This document shows positions 7,670-15,140 of a DNA stretch of 36,531 bases, one piece after another. The position numbers and the translations under genes were made by a program. Numbering within the stretch: position 1 is the stretch's first letter; each line of letters starts with the position of its first letter. Under the pieces are notes generated by a model. It searched no databases. It was not told the DNA's origin and saw only the letters and a list, made by a program, of their open reading frames with translations. The DNA is from Halolactibacillus alkaliphilus (lineage in GTDB: Bacteria > Bacillota > Bacilli > Bacillales > Amphibacillaceae), in the NCBI RefSeq assembly GCF_900115465.1, contig NZ_FOWN01000028.1:1-36531 (forward strand), written 5' to 3'.

Positions 7670-8191
7670 TTAGTAAATCACTTGCCATTCACTAAAAGGG
7701 TAAATGATAAGTTCTGCTCGACCAATAATATCTTCTTTTGCTATTAGACCAAGAGAATTTCTGCTATCTCTGCTGTTACGCCGATTATCTCCCATCACAT
7801 AAAAATAACCTTTAGGTATATAAGTACTATTAATATTATGTGTCCAATAACTTCTTTGGTCAGAAATAAAGGTTTGACGATAAGGAATTTCGTCTATATA
7901 TAACTGTTGATCTACATAACTTAATGTTTCATCTGGCAACCCAATGATACGCTTAATAAACGTATCGCCATCAAGGTCAATAACGACAACATCGCCACGA
8001 TGTGGACTATCAAATAAATAACTCAATCGATTATAAATTATCACCTGTTCATTTTTAATTGTTGGTGCCATGCTTACCCCTTGAACAACGGCGGTTCTAA
8101 AAATAAATAAGTGAACAAATAAACCGATGAAAAGAAGCGTAGGTAATGCAAAAAAGAATACTAGTTTTAATGAAACACGAGATTTGACCAT
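7670..8191 (-). CDS. Signal peptidase I (Sip/LepB type)
   Basis: A 173-residue membrane-anchored type I signal peptidase. One N-terminal membrane segment (about 9-31) is followed by the catalytic Ser40 in GVSMAPT, Lys80 in FIKRIIGLP and the conserved box E motif MGDNRRNSRDSR. It removes signal peptides from secreted proteins at the outer face of the membrane. The start at 8191 is supported by GAAAGGGAT seven bases upstream; the frame runs further without a ribosome site. It heads a minus-strand cluster with the zinc-ribbon, HtrA-like and lipoprotein genes. Probably one of several signal peptidases in the genome. Confidence 0.95.
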   Translation of the reverse strand: MVKSRVSLKLVFFFALPTLLFIGLFVHLFIFRTAVVQGVSMAPTIKNEQVIIYNRLSYLFDSPHRGDVVVIDLDGDTFIKRIIGLPDETLSYVDQQLYIDEIPYRQTFISDQRSYWTHNINSTYIPKGYFYVMGDNRRNSRDSRNSLGLIAKEDIIGRAELIIYPFSEWQVIY

Positions 8192-8274
8192 GATACATAT
8201 CCCTTTCACTACTGGGCTAAACACTTTTCAGTGCCTGTATCTTATCTTATCATAAAATAGAACCAATGAATATG

Positions 8275-8301
8275 TTGTCAATGTTAATTATGTGTTAGAA
8301 T
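8275..8301 (+). promoter_or_regulatory. Candidate sigma-A promoter of the spo0E-like gene
   Basis: TTGTCA at 8275-8280 and TAGAAT at 8296-8301, spaced by 15 bases, with an extended TGT just before the -10. The spacing is short, so the call is tentative. Confidence 0.4.
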
Positions 8302-8377
8302 ATACCGTGAATTATCTATAAAAAGACATAAAGAATCAAACGAGCTTTCAATGGACTAAAAAACAGGAGGGAAGTCA

Positions 8378-8554
8378 ATGTGCAGACATAAACTTTTAAA
8401 ACAAATCAACACGCGTCGGAAGGAAATGATCGATGTCGCAAATGAAAAAGGAATGAACCATAAAGAATCGATTCGATTAAGTGCTGAGCTTGATCGCCTC
8501 CTCAATGAGTACCAACAGATATTAAAAAAAGACATAAAAAAAACATCCCTTTAG
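8378..8554 (+). CDS. Spo0E-like aspartyl-phosphate phosphatase (small sporulation regulator)
   Basis: A 58-codon gene, MCRHKLLKQINTRRKEMIDV and onward, ending at TAG 8552-8554. AGGAGG at 8365-8370 lies seven bases before the ATG. The protein is two predicted helices with the motif SAELDRLLNEYQ (residues 35-46), which matches the S-x-E-L-D signature of the Spo0E/YisI/YnzD family that dephosphorylates Spo0A~P and so delays sporulation. The length is typical for the family. It stands alone between the signal peptidase operon and patA, and its stop codon lies inside the first arm of the shared terminator. Confidence 0.85.
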   Translation: MCRHKLLKQINTRRKEMIDVANEKGMNHKESIRLSAELDRLLNEYQQILKKDIKKTSL

Positions 8555-8590
8555 TCATGTTGATTTAGCATCTGACGATGGGGATGTTTT
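8540..8590. terminator. Bidirectional terminator between spo0E-like gene and patA
   Basis: AAAACATCCC (8540-8549) pairs with GGGATGTTTT (8581-8590), with a 31-base loop that can fold further. A-rich sequence on the left and T-rich on the right let it serve both convergent genes. Confidence 0.6.
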
Positions 8591-8593
8591 ACT

Positions 8594-9742
8594 TTAATTA
8601 TGTTGAAGGTAGCTTTCTAATCGATCGAGTCCTTCTTTAAGAGTAGCCATACTATAGGCGAATGACAAGCGTAAGAAACCTTCACCATACTGACCAAAGC
8701 TTGAACCAGGAACTAAAGCCAGGTTTGCTCGGTTGACAAGATCTAATGCCACTTCAAAAGATGGCCGCGAATCTTTAAGTTTAAACATGAAGTAAAAGGC
8801 TCCACCCGGCTTTACAACGTCTAACCCCATCTTAGTTAAGCGATGATAAACATAATCACGTCGCTTCAAGTACTCCGCACACATTTGAATAGGAGCATCT
8901 TTCGCCTCGGTGACGGCATTAAGTGCAGCATATTGACTTGTAGAAGTCGCACACGATACGTTGTACTGTAAAACTTTTGTGAATTCAGGTATGAGCCATT
9001 TAGGACCAAATAAAAAGCCAATGCGCAGCCCAGTCATGGCGTGTGATTTAGATAAGCCATTGATCACTATGAGTTGGTCTTTAATATCCTCAAAAGTGGC
9101 CATAGACACATGCGGTGTGTCAAAAGAAATCGCACTATAAATTTCATCAGTAATAATATATAAATCATATTTCTTAGCAACGTCTTTAATATCGGCCAAC
9201 TCTTCTTTTGTTAACGTTACCCCTGTAGGATTTGATGGATAAGGTAAGATAAGCACTTTGGTTTTATCAGTTATCGCTTTTTCAAGTTGAGTAGGTGTTA
9301 ATTTAAACTTGCTTTCCGTTGTGTCAATCTCAACCACATGAGCCCCTTGCAGTTTCACAAGTGGTTCATAACCAGGATAAATGGGTGAAGGAAGAATGAC
9401 CTCATCACCTGGCACAAGAAGTGTACGTAAAGCAATATCAATTGCTTGTGATGCGCCAACAGTGACGAGTACGTGATCTGCTGTCCAATTTGCATGGTAA
9501 CGTTCATTTATGTAGGCGCTTGTTTTCTCTCTTAGTTCATACAGTCCTTGATTTTGAGTATACGTTGTTTTATTTAAATCTACAGCTTCTTTTACGGCAT
9601 GTTTAACCGTATCAGGTACTGTAAAGTCAGGTTGCCCAATAGTTAGGGACAAGATGTCTTCTTTATCTTGGACAAGGTTAAAGAATTTCCTAATGCCAGA
9701 TAGTGCAATATCTCTAACAGCAGGATTCATTGGTTTTGGCAT
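8594..9742 (-). CDS. patA: N-acetyl-LL-diaminopimelate aminotransferase (PatA), PLP fold type I
   Basis: A 382-residue class I/II aminotransferase. PLP contacts visible are Asn171 in SNPTG, Asp199 and Tyr202 in DEIYS, the Schiff-base Lys232 in NGLSKSHAMTG and Arg240 in GLRIGF. In B. subtilis PatA transfers the amino group to N-acetyl-2-amino-6-oxopimelate in the acetylase branch of lysine/diaminopimelate synthesis. The nearby dapH and dapL, which encode the steps before and after, support this reaction over a general aromatic aminotransferase. AAAGGTAG upstream supports the start at 9742. Transcribed away from the dap genes, so not in one operon with them. Confidence 0.88.
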   Translation of the reverse strand: MPKPMNPAVRDIALSGIRKFFNLVQDKEDILSLTIGQPDFTVPDTVKHAVKEAVDLNKTTYTQNQGLYELREKTSAYINERYHANWTADHVLVTVGASQAIDIALRTLLVPGDEVILPSPIYPGYEPLVKLQGAHVVEIDTTESKFKLTPTQLEKAITDKTKVLILPYPSNPTGVTLTKEELADIKDVAKKYDLYIITDEIYSAISFDTPHVSMATFEDIKDQLIVINGLSKSHAMTGLRIGFLFGPKWLIPEFTKVLQYNVSCATSTSQYAALNAVTEAKDAPIQMCAEYLKRRDYVYHRLTKMGLDVVKPGGAFYFMFKLKDSRPSFEVALDLVNRANLALVPGSSFGQYGEGFLRLSFAYSMATLKEGLDRLESYLQHN

Positions 9743-9780
9743 GTGAATCTACCTTTCTCATTCTAATCTGTTTCGTGATT

Positions 9781-10233
9781 TTAATAACGCTTATCTTGCT
9801 TGTGATAAGCATAATTCCATCGCCCAAGAAGTGAGGGCATATAGGAAGATTTTTTATTGGTGGACGAAAGTGGCTCTTTTATTCCTAAATATTGAGTGAT
9901 AAGTTGTTTCGCCTGTTTTAAGGACATCTTCACTTGAGGATTACGGAAATTTTGATCCAACTCACCGAGGTGATCAAACGTTTTAAAGTCTTTTTTTGTC
10001 GGTGGAATATGAAAATAATATTCACCAACTTTGACAAGTAACGTGGAATGTTGACAGGAGAGTTTTGGGCGCTTAGAGTATTGGAGACCAACTTTTTTGG
10101 CGTGTTTGTCAATAAGCAGTTTATCAATGGCCTGCTTTTTTAGTGAGTATAATGCTGTAGGATCTAACGCTGTTTTAGCATGGCGATTGATAACAAAAAG
10201 TGCTTGGGCAATATCATTAACGTTTGGTTTCAA
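9781..10233 (-). CDS. ykyB: YkyB-family conserved protein
   Basis: A 150-residue cytoplasmic, basic protein with no signal peptide or membrane segment. It contains the conserved stretches NRHAKTA, YYFHIPPTKKDF and MSLKQAKQLI that mark the YkyB family of Bacillus, and the same neighbourhood (patA, ykuL) is seen in B. subtilis. No function is known. It lies 38 bases upstream of patA on the same strand and may be cotranscribed with it. Confidence 0.8.
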   Translation of the reverse strand: MKPNVNDIAQALFVINRHAKTALDPTALYSLKKQAIDKLLIDKHAKKVGLQYSKRPKLSCQHSTLLVKVGEYYFHIPPTKKDFKTFDHLGELDQNFRNPQVKMSLKQAKQLITQYLGIKEPLSSTNKKSSYMPSLLGRWNYAYHKQDKRY

Positions 10234-10378
10234 ACGATAGGCCCCCTTTCTATTAAGTGATGAGTCTATTTTTTTAGTTATTACTATTCATCTTACCATG
10301 AAATAGAGGTAAAAACTATGATTTGTGTGATTTTTTCGTCAATTTAGGGTCAAATTTTTTTATGGTTTGCAGAGGACT

Positions 10379-10420
10379 TTGTTTCTCCTTTAATGCGAGA
10401 TATGATACACTATATAGTGT
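10379..10420 (+). promoter_or_regulatory. Promoter of darB with a palindrome at the start site
   Basis: TTGTTT (10379-10384), 16 bases, TATGAT (10401-10406), followed directly by the 14-base perfect palindrome ACACTATATAGTGT (10407-10420) where transcription should begin. The palindrome could be an operator or chance AT-rich symmetry. Confidence 0.55.
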
Positions 10421-10457
10421 ACAAGTGCGTGATGCGCATGACAAAGGAGTGTGTTAG

Positions 10458-10916
10458 ATGAGCTTAGTTAAAGCTATGCCGCTACTGCAATTGACAGCGG
10501 AGTCATTAATGGTATCATCAGAAAAAGTTGCCCATGTTCAACTGAATAATCCATTAGAGCACGCGTTATTAATTTTAGTTAAATCGGGTTATTCTTCAGT
10601 ACCAGTGCTTGATATGAACTATCAATTTCATGGTATTATTAGCAAGAATGCTATTCTAAATGAAATACTCGGACTTGAGCGTTTTGAAATGGAAAGACTG
10701 TCCGAGATTACAGTAAATGAAGTGATGGATCATAAAGTACCAACCGTTTTGCCTTCAGAACATTTCCTAAGATGTCTTAAGTATCTGATTGATCATCCGT
10801 ATATTGCGGTTGTTAATAAAAATGGAGATTTTGATGGGATATTAACGAGACGAGCGGTCTTAAAAGAAATGAATAAGTATATCCACGTAAATAAGGCGTC
10901 ATTTAAAGAAGTGTGA
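10458..10916 (+). CDS. darB: c-di-AMP-binding CBS-domain protein (DarB/CbpB, YkuL)
   Basis: A 152-residue protein made of two CBS domains: about 16-75 (SVPVLDMNYQFHGIISK) and about 90-148 (YIAVVNKNGDFDGILTRR). In B. subtilis DarB (YkuL) binds c-di-AMP; in its free form it activates the (p)ppGpp enzyme Rel and pyruvate carboxylase. Length and position just before the dap genes match ykuL. AAAGGAG precedes the start. It has its own promoter, and dapH downstream appears to have another. The ligand is inferred from the family. Confidence 0.85.
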   Translation: MSLVKAMPLLQLTAESLMVSSEKVAHVQLNNPLEHALLILVKSGYSSVPVLDMNYQFHGIISKNAILNEILGLERFEMERLSEITVNEVMDHKVPTVLPSEHFLRCLKYLIDHPYIAVVNKNGDFDGILTRRAVLKEMNKYIHVNKASFKEV

Positions 10917-10933
10917 GTTTTCAAAAAATAAAC

Positions 10934-10963
10934 TTGTCAAAGGGCTTTGTTTTTTGGTACATT
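10934..10963 (+). promoter_or_regulatory. Candidate promoter of dapH
   Basis: TTGTCA (10934-10939), 18 bases, TACATT (10958-10963). The sequence TTAACACTAGTG follows at the expected start site and recurs in the spoVA leader. Confidence 0.45.
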
Positions 10964-10994
10964 AACACTAGTGAAATATATAGGGGGAAATAAG

Positions 10995-11714
10995 ATGACC
11001 AAAATGAATGCAGAAGAAATTATTCGCTTTATCTCAGAAAGCAAAAAAGCCACGCCTGTTAAAGTATATATTAAAGGTGACGGATTAGATACACTTAGTT
11101 TTTCAGAAGGTGTAAAAGCCTTTGTTGAACAAAAAACAGGGGTCCTCTTCGGTGAATGGGACAGTGTTAAAGCTGACTTAGAATTAAATAAAGCAAATAT
11201 CAATGATTTTGTCGTTGAAAATGATCGCCGTCATTCAGCTATTCCGATGATCGATTTCAAGCAATTTAATGCACGCATTGAACCTGGTGCTATTATTCGA
11301 GATCAAGTAGAAATTGGTGATGGTGCTGTTATTATGATGGGGGCAGTTATTAATATTGGTTCTGTCATAGGTGAAGGTACAATGATTGATATGAATGCAA
11401 CGTTAGGTGGACGTGCAACAGTGGGGAAAAACTGCCACATAGGTGCTGGTGCAGTTCTTGCGGGTGTGATTGAACCGCCTTCAGCAGATCCAGTAACAGT
11501 TGAAGATGGCGTGGTAATTGGTGCGAATGCGGTCGTCTTAGAAGGTGTTAAAATCGGAGAAGGTGCTGTTGTGGCTGCCGGTGCGATTGTAACCAAAGAT
11601 GTGCCAGCTAATACTGTCGTGGGTGGTACGCCAGCGCGTGTCCTTAAAGAAATTGATGATAAGACAAAAGTAAAAACAGAAATTATCCAAGCGCTACGGA
11701 AATTAAATGACTAA
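10995..11714 (+). CDS. dapH: Tetrahydrodipicolinate N-acetyltransferase (DapH/DapD, YkuQ)
   Basis: A 239-residue acyltransferase. An N-terminal helical part (1-80) is followed by a left-handed beta-helix of hexapeptide repeats (about 90-215), with wording such as [16 protein letters not shown] and the C-terminal [11 protein letters not shown] cap. It acetylates tetrahydrodipicolinate with acetyl-CoA, the first committed step of the acetylase branch to meso-diaminopimelate. The start is ATG 10995, with AGGGGGA eight bases upstream. A terminator hairpin lies between this gene and dapL, so read-through or a separate start must feed dapL. Confidence 0.95.
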   Translation: MTKMNAEEIIRFISESKKATPVKVYIKGDGLDTLSFSEGVKAFVEQKTGVLFGEWDSVKADLELNKANINDFVVENDRRHSAIPMIDFKQFNARIEPGAIIRDQVEIGDGAVIMMGAVINIGSVIGEGTMIDMNATLGGRATVGKNCHIGAGAVLAGVIEPPSADPVTVEDGVVIGANAVVLEGVKIGEGAVVAAGAIVTKDVPANTVVGGTPARVLKEIDDKTKVKTEIIQALRKLND

Positions 11715-11741
11715 AGGTCAGATGTTTTAGAACTAAGATAA

Positions 11742-11768
11742 AAAGCAGGGGAGCTTCCCTGCTTTTTT
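11742..11768 (+). terminator. Terminator or attenuator between dapH and dapL
   Basis: AAAGCAGGG (11742-11750) pairs with CCCTGCTTT (11757-11765) and is followed by a run of T. It is a good intrinsic terminator only 37 bases before the dapL start. Confidence 0.85.
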
Positions 11769-11804
11769 TGATGAATGATGAGAAAAATTGATGGAGGATT
11801 GACA

Positions 11805-12929
11805 ATGGATTTAGTAAAGATTAGACGGGCGTTGCATAAAATACCAGAACGCGGTTTTCAGGAATTTAAAACGCAACAATATTTATTGGATCAAATCGAA
11901 TCCGTTCGTAATGAACGTATGATAATTACGAAGTGGCGCACAGGCTTGCTTGTAAAAGTATTAGGAACGAATAAAACAAAAACAATTGCTTATCGTGCAG
12001 ACATTGATGGTTTACCTATTACAGAACAGACAGGTCTTGATTTTAAATCGATGGATGAGTCGATGATGCATGCTTGTGGACATGATTTTCATATGACCAT
12101 CGCGCTCGGAGCTTTAAATAAGCTTATTAAACATCCCATAAAAAATGATGTGGTATTTATCTTTCAACCAGCAGAAGAAGGGCCTGGTGGAGCAAAACCT
12201 TTATTAGCATCGGCAGAATTGAAGGCGCTAGAAGTTGATGAAGTCTTTAGCTTACATGTTGCACCAGAGTTGCCGGTAGGCACGGTTTCTACAAAGCCAG
12301 GTTTATTATTTGCTAATACAAGTGAGTTGTTTATTGATTTTAAAGGCAAAGGTGGTCATGCGGCCTATCCACATTTAACCCATGATATGGCAGTAGCAGC
12401 CAGTACGTTCCTTGTATCGATTCAACAAATTGTCTCAAGACGCACAAACCCGATTGAGGGAGCTGTATTAACAATTGGAAAAATGACAGCGGGGACTGTG
12501 CAAAACATCATCGCCGAAACAGCGAGGTTAGAAGGGACAATTCGTACGACTGAGCCAACGACGATTGAGACGATCAAGAGTGAAATAGAGATTTTTAGCC
12601 GTGGTTTCGAGTTAAGTCATCATTGCAAAATTAGCATTGATTATGGATCAAATTATTACGGCGTTTATAATGATGCCCGTTATGTCCAGCTCTTTAAAGA
12701 TACTGTAAAATCAACGAACAATCGCTTTATAGAGGCGAAAGAAGCAATGACAGGTGAAGATTTCGGCTACTTTTTAAAAGATATACCTGGTTTCATGTTT
12801 TGGCTTGGTGTCAATTCAGACTATGGTTTACACCATGCGAAACTTAATCCAGATGAATCCGCTTTACAAGTTGGCGCCGACCTCGTTTATCAGACCATGT
12901 TGGATTTGGATAATGCAAACATAGAATGA
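11805..12929 (+). CDS. dapL: N-acetyldiaminopimelate deacetylase (DapL, YkuR), M20 family
   Basis: A 374-residue M20 metallopeptidase-type amidohydrolase. Metal-site wording is complete: HACGHD (His89, His93), EE at 124-125 and MTGEDFGYF near the C-terminus, with the lid/dimer domain (about 175-290, GKGGHAAYPH) between. It removes the acetyl group from N-acetyl-LL-diaminopimelate. The length equals the B. subtilis protein. Start ATG 11805 is chosen over the upstream ATG because GGAGG lies at 11793-11797. Followed by IS debris, not by ykuS as in B. subtilis. Confidence 0.93.
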   Translation: MDLVKIRRALHKIPERGFQEFKTQQYLLDQIESVRNERMIITKWRTGLLVKVLGTNKTKTIAYRADIDGLPITEQTGLDFKSMDESMMHACGHDFHMTIALGALNKLIKHPIKNDVVFIFQPAEEGPGGAKPLLASAELKALEVDEVFSLHVAPELPVGTVSTKPGLLFANTSELFIDFKGKGGHAAYPHLTHDMAVAASTFLVSIQQIVSRRTNPIEGAVLTIGKMTAGTVQNIIAETARLEGTIRTTEPTTIETIKSEIEIFSRGFELSHHCKISIDYGSNYYGVYNDARYVQLFKDTVKSTNNRFIEAKEAMTGEDFGYFLKDIPGFMFWLGVNSDYGLHHAKLNPDESALQVGADLVYQTMLDLDNANIE

Positions 12930-13041
12930 CGTGTTAGATAGAGAAAAAGGATGACAAGTTGGATGGGGTACACTAAATTAGGCAGTTTCGTTAAGGTCGG
13001 TTAAACTTCTCGGACTAATCACTCGAGGGAGATGCCAAACG

Positions 13042-13108
13042 TATATTCTGCATGGTATAATTATAGCAATAATAGTGACCGCCAGAAAACAAAGGGAGGG
13101 TGGGTATC
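13042..13108 (+). mobile_element. Leader/left-end region of the TnpB element
   Basis: From about 13042 the sequence matches the complement of about 192-270 (shared CATGGTATAATTA box and GTGACCG stretch), up to the TnpB start. Upstream of this point the copies diverge, so the element's left boundary lies close to 13030-13042. TATAAT inside it may be the element's own -10. Confidence 0.55.
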
Positions 13109-13757
13109 ATGAGCATGAAGGCCATTTTTTCAAATCGCTTATATAAGCATAAAATCGATCCTGATTTTGTTATGTCCATGGATCACACCCTCCGGGTGTT
13201 TAATCAAGCCAAACAATTTCGCTATCAAGCGGAGGTCCGGGAGCTTAGGGGCTTGAAAGAGAAAAGTCCCATCTCCATCCATCAACGGTTAAAGCAACGT
13301 TACGGATGAAATGATTATTATGCGAACAGTGCTGTTCAACAAGGACGCGCCCTTCTATCCGCGCAAAAAGAGTTGAAGAGCGTGCACATGTGTAATGAAG
13401 ACGAACAAATCAACGCCGTTAAAAGAAAAATAAAAGCGACGAAGGCGCGCTTGACGACCCTTCAAAAAATAAAAGGCTCTTTTGTCAAAGGAACACCGAT
13501 GTTCAATAAGACATCACGTGAACAACAAAAAGGGGCCTTTTTTGTTGTGACATATAAGTGCTACACACGCTTATTTTACTGCGCCTACGATTTTGAACAT
13601 CAACACCTTGATGTTGAGATCAAACGCCTAAAGTCTCGCTTGGGTCAGTTAAACTTTAAGAAAGATCGATACGAAAAACAACAGACACAAAAGACAACCA
13701 AAGTGATTGGTGTGTGTTTCGGTAGTAAAAAACTCGTCCGTGGTCGGTTAACACAAA
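13109..13757 (+). pseudogene. TnpB-like gene of IS200/IS605 group, broken by an in-frame stop and truncated
   Basis: Starts at ATG 13109 behind GGGAGGG. It reads about 66 codons to a TGA at 13307-13309 and then continues in the same frame (NDYYANSAVQQGRALLSAQK, then an EQINAVKRKIKATKARLTTL stretch, then GVCFGSKKLVRGRLTQ) to about 13757. The continuous wording across the stop shows a single nonsense mutation. This is the N-terminal half of an IS1341-type TnpB-related protein; the RuvC-like nuclease part is missing because an IS1634-like fragment abuts it. It is a dead copy. The match with the copy at 1-191 shows the same element family occurs at least twice. Confidence 0.8.
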
Positions 13758-14690
13758 AGACATATCATGCTCATCCTGAGCGTGATGATGTGTCCAAAGC
13801 TTTAAGTTCTCGCGCTCTTCCTCAAGGACACTTGTCACGTATTTCAAACGTAATTGAACCCCTATAATGAATTTTTGATGGTACTGATAAAGCGCATTGA
13901 TGTTATCTTTACTATAAAATCCTCTATCGAGAAGAATGTGTACGTTCTTGTATCCCAACACATCAAACTCACCCATCAGTTGTCGAGCTGTTTTTACATC
14001 CGTGATATTCCCAGGGAGCTTTCGATAGTAGAAAGGCAAGCCCGATTTTCCACCAAACAATAACGCCAAATTAATTTGTGGTAAACGGTCATGTTCCTTA
14101 TCGCGGCCTTTTTTCACTTGATTTAATGTGCTTGAGAAGCTTGAAATAGAGGTGACGTCGAAGATCCAAAATTCATTCCCCATTCGACGTTGACCTTGCT
14201 TTTGAAAGAAGGTCATACGACCTTCCTCATCAATCTGCTGAAATAAATCACTGCTTCTCTGAGAGGGTATATCTTGTTTAAACGGATGGTGGTGCAGTTT
14301 CTCCCAATGCGAAAATCGACTTAAAGAATTATTTTCTTCAAGTATCAAGTAATATGCAATCGATAGTATTTGTTTATAGTGAGAAGGAAATGTGGCTTTT
14401 AAATCCTCATAGACCCCCGTTTGTTTGCCTATTTGATCAAAGAGATAGCTTGCACCATAAAAGGTGTGTCGCATCTGTGTAATAGGCACTGGACCAGATT
14501 TAACTTCAATAGCATCAAGTTCTTTTTTATTATAGGCTCTCGTAGGAATAATCTCACCAGTGTTGGGATCCACCTTTCCGATGAGTTTTCTCCTTGCCCG
14601 TGATTGTTTCTTTTCTTTATCCCAGTAAGCGTTATTTTCGTATGCGTATGTAATACCTGTTTGTTTATTGGTTTGATAGATTATTCCCAC
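13757..14690 (-). pseudogene. IS1634-like DDE transposase, 3' end missing
   Basis: The minus strand from GTG 14690 (behind GAGGTGA) codes for about 310 residues of an IS4-superfamily, IS1634-type transposase. It has an N-terminal GIIYQTNKQTGITYAYE region, the first catalytic Asp in WIFDVTSISSFSS and the second in ILLDRGFYSKDN. The final third, including the catalytic Glu, is absent: near 13757 the frame runs into antisense of the TnpB fragment and stops at 13656. The family protein is normally over 500 residues. The exact junction could lie anywhere in about 13740-13775. Confidence 0.75.
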
Positions 14691-14697
14691 AATTATC

Positions 14698-14729
14698 ACC
14701 TCGTTATATATTGCGATATATAACGAGGT
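14698..14729 (-). promoter_or_regulatory. Hairpin sequestering the IS1634-like transposase ribosome site
   Basis: Positions 14698-14710 and 14717-14729 form a perfect 13-bp inverted repeat with a six-base loop. On the minus strand the second arm carries GAGGT of the ribosome binding site, ending just before the GTG start at 14690. Transcripts entering from outside would fold this stem and block transposase translation. Confidence 0.65.
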
Positions 14730-14741
14730 TTAAGTCAACAC

Positions 14742-14777
14742 AAAAACCGCTATTTATCAAAGGTTATAGCGGTTTTT
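14742..14777. terminator. Bidirectional terminator at the edge of the IS1634-like remnant
   Basis: AAAAACCGCTAT (14742-14753) pairs with ATAGCGGTTTTT (14766-14777), a 12-bp stem with A and T tracts on both sides. It would stop transcripts running into the transposase gene. Confidence 0.7.
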
Positions 14778-14803
14778 CTCGAATTATCGTTATAAAATTC
14801 TGG

Positions 14804-14902
14804 GAATGCAGAATACATGGCTCACTAGGCTATCAAACGCCCGCTGAATATAAGGAAATAGAGCGATACACGCCGTATCATAAAGAGACGCGAGCGTGCT
14901 AG
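14804..14902 (+). pseudogene. C-terminal remnant of an IS3-family transposase (OrfB)
   Basis: The last about 31 codons read RIHGSLGYQTPAEYKE followed by a short tail and TAG 14900-14902. This wording is the familiar end of the IS3-family integrase-like OrfB (R-x-H-x-S-L-G-Y-x-T-P-x-E-Y). Nothing upstream of about 14800 continues it; the sequence there belongs to the IS1634-like end. A decayed fragment. Confidence 0.75.
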
Positions 14903-15140
14903 CCTGTATGGCAGAACCAGATGATTTGATCATCTGGTTGCCGGGCTCGATTGGATCCGAGCAGAGCGACAGTCAAGTGACAACAAGTTAGCATTGTTAA
15001 TGTAAGAATTTAAAAAACTAAGAAGCGATAGTCCGAGTTGCGCATCTTAAAAAGTTGTACAGTTTTGTGTTGACATACCAAGTCACGTTTAACGTGGTTT
15101 GTCATCCTTTTATTTTCAGTATAAGACCCCAGGCGAATTC
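14903..15140. other. Non-coding IS debris between IS3 remnant and mscS
   Basis: No gene is seen. Two hairpins follow the IS3 remnant: AACCAGATGA (14915-14924) with TCATCTGGTT (14930-14939), and GCTCG (14945-14949) with CGAGC (14958-14962). They have no T-run and are probably part of a former IS end. The rest shows no recognisable signal apart from a short symmetric CACGTTTAACGTG at about 15085. Confidence 0.4.

Noticed and set aside
11303-11596. 97-codon minus-strand frame inside dapH
   Set aside because: Ala/Pro/Thr-rich antisense of the hexapeptide repeats, no ribosome site; a shadow of dapH.
13656-13757. Last about 30 residues of the IS1634-like frame
   Set aside because: They are antisense of the TnpB fragment, not part of the transposase family, so the pseudogene was ended near 13757.
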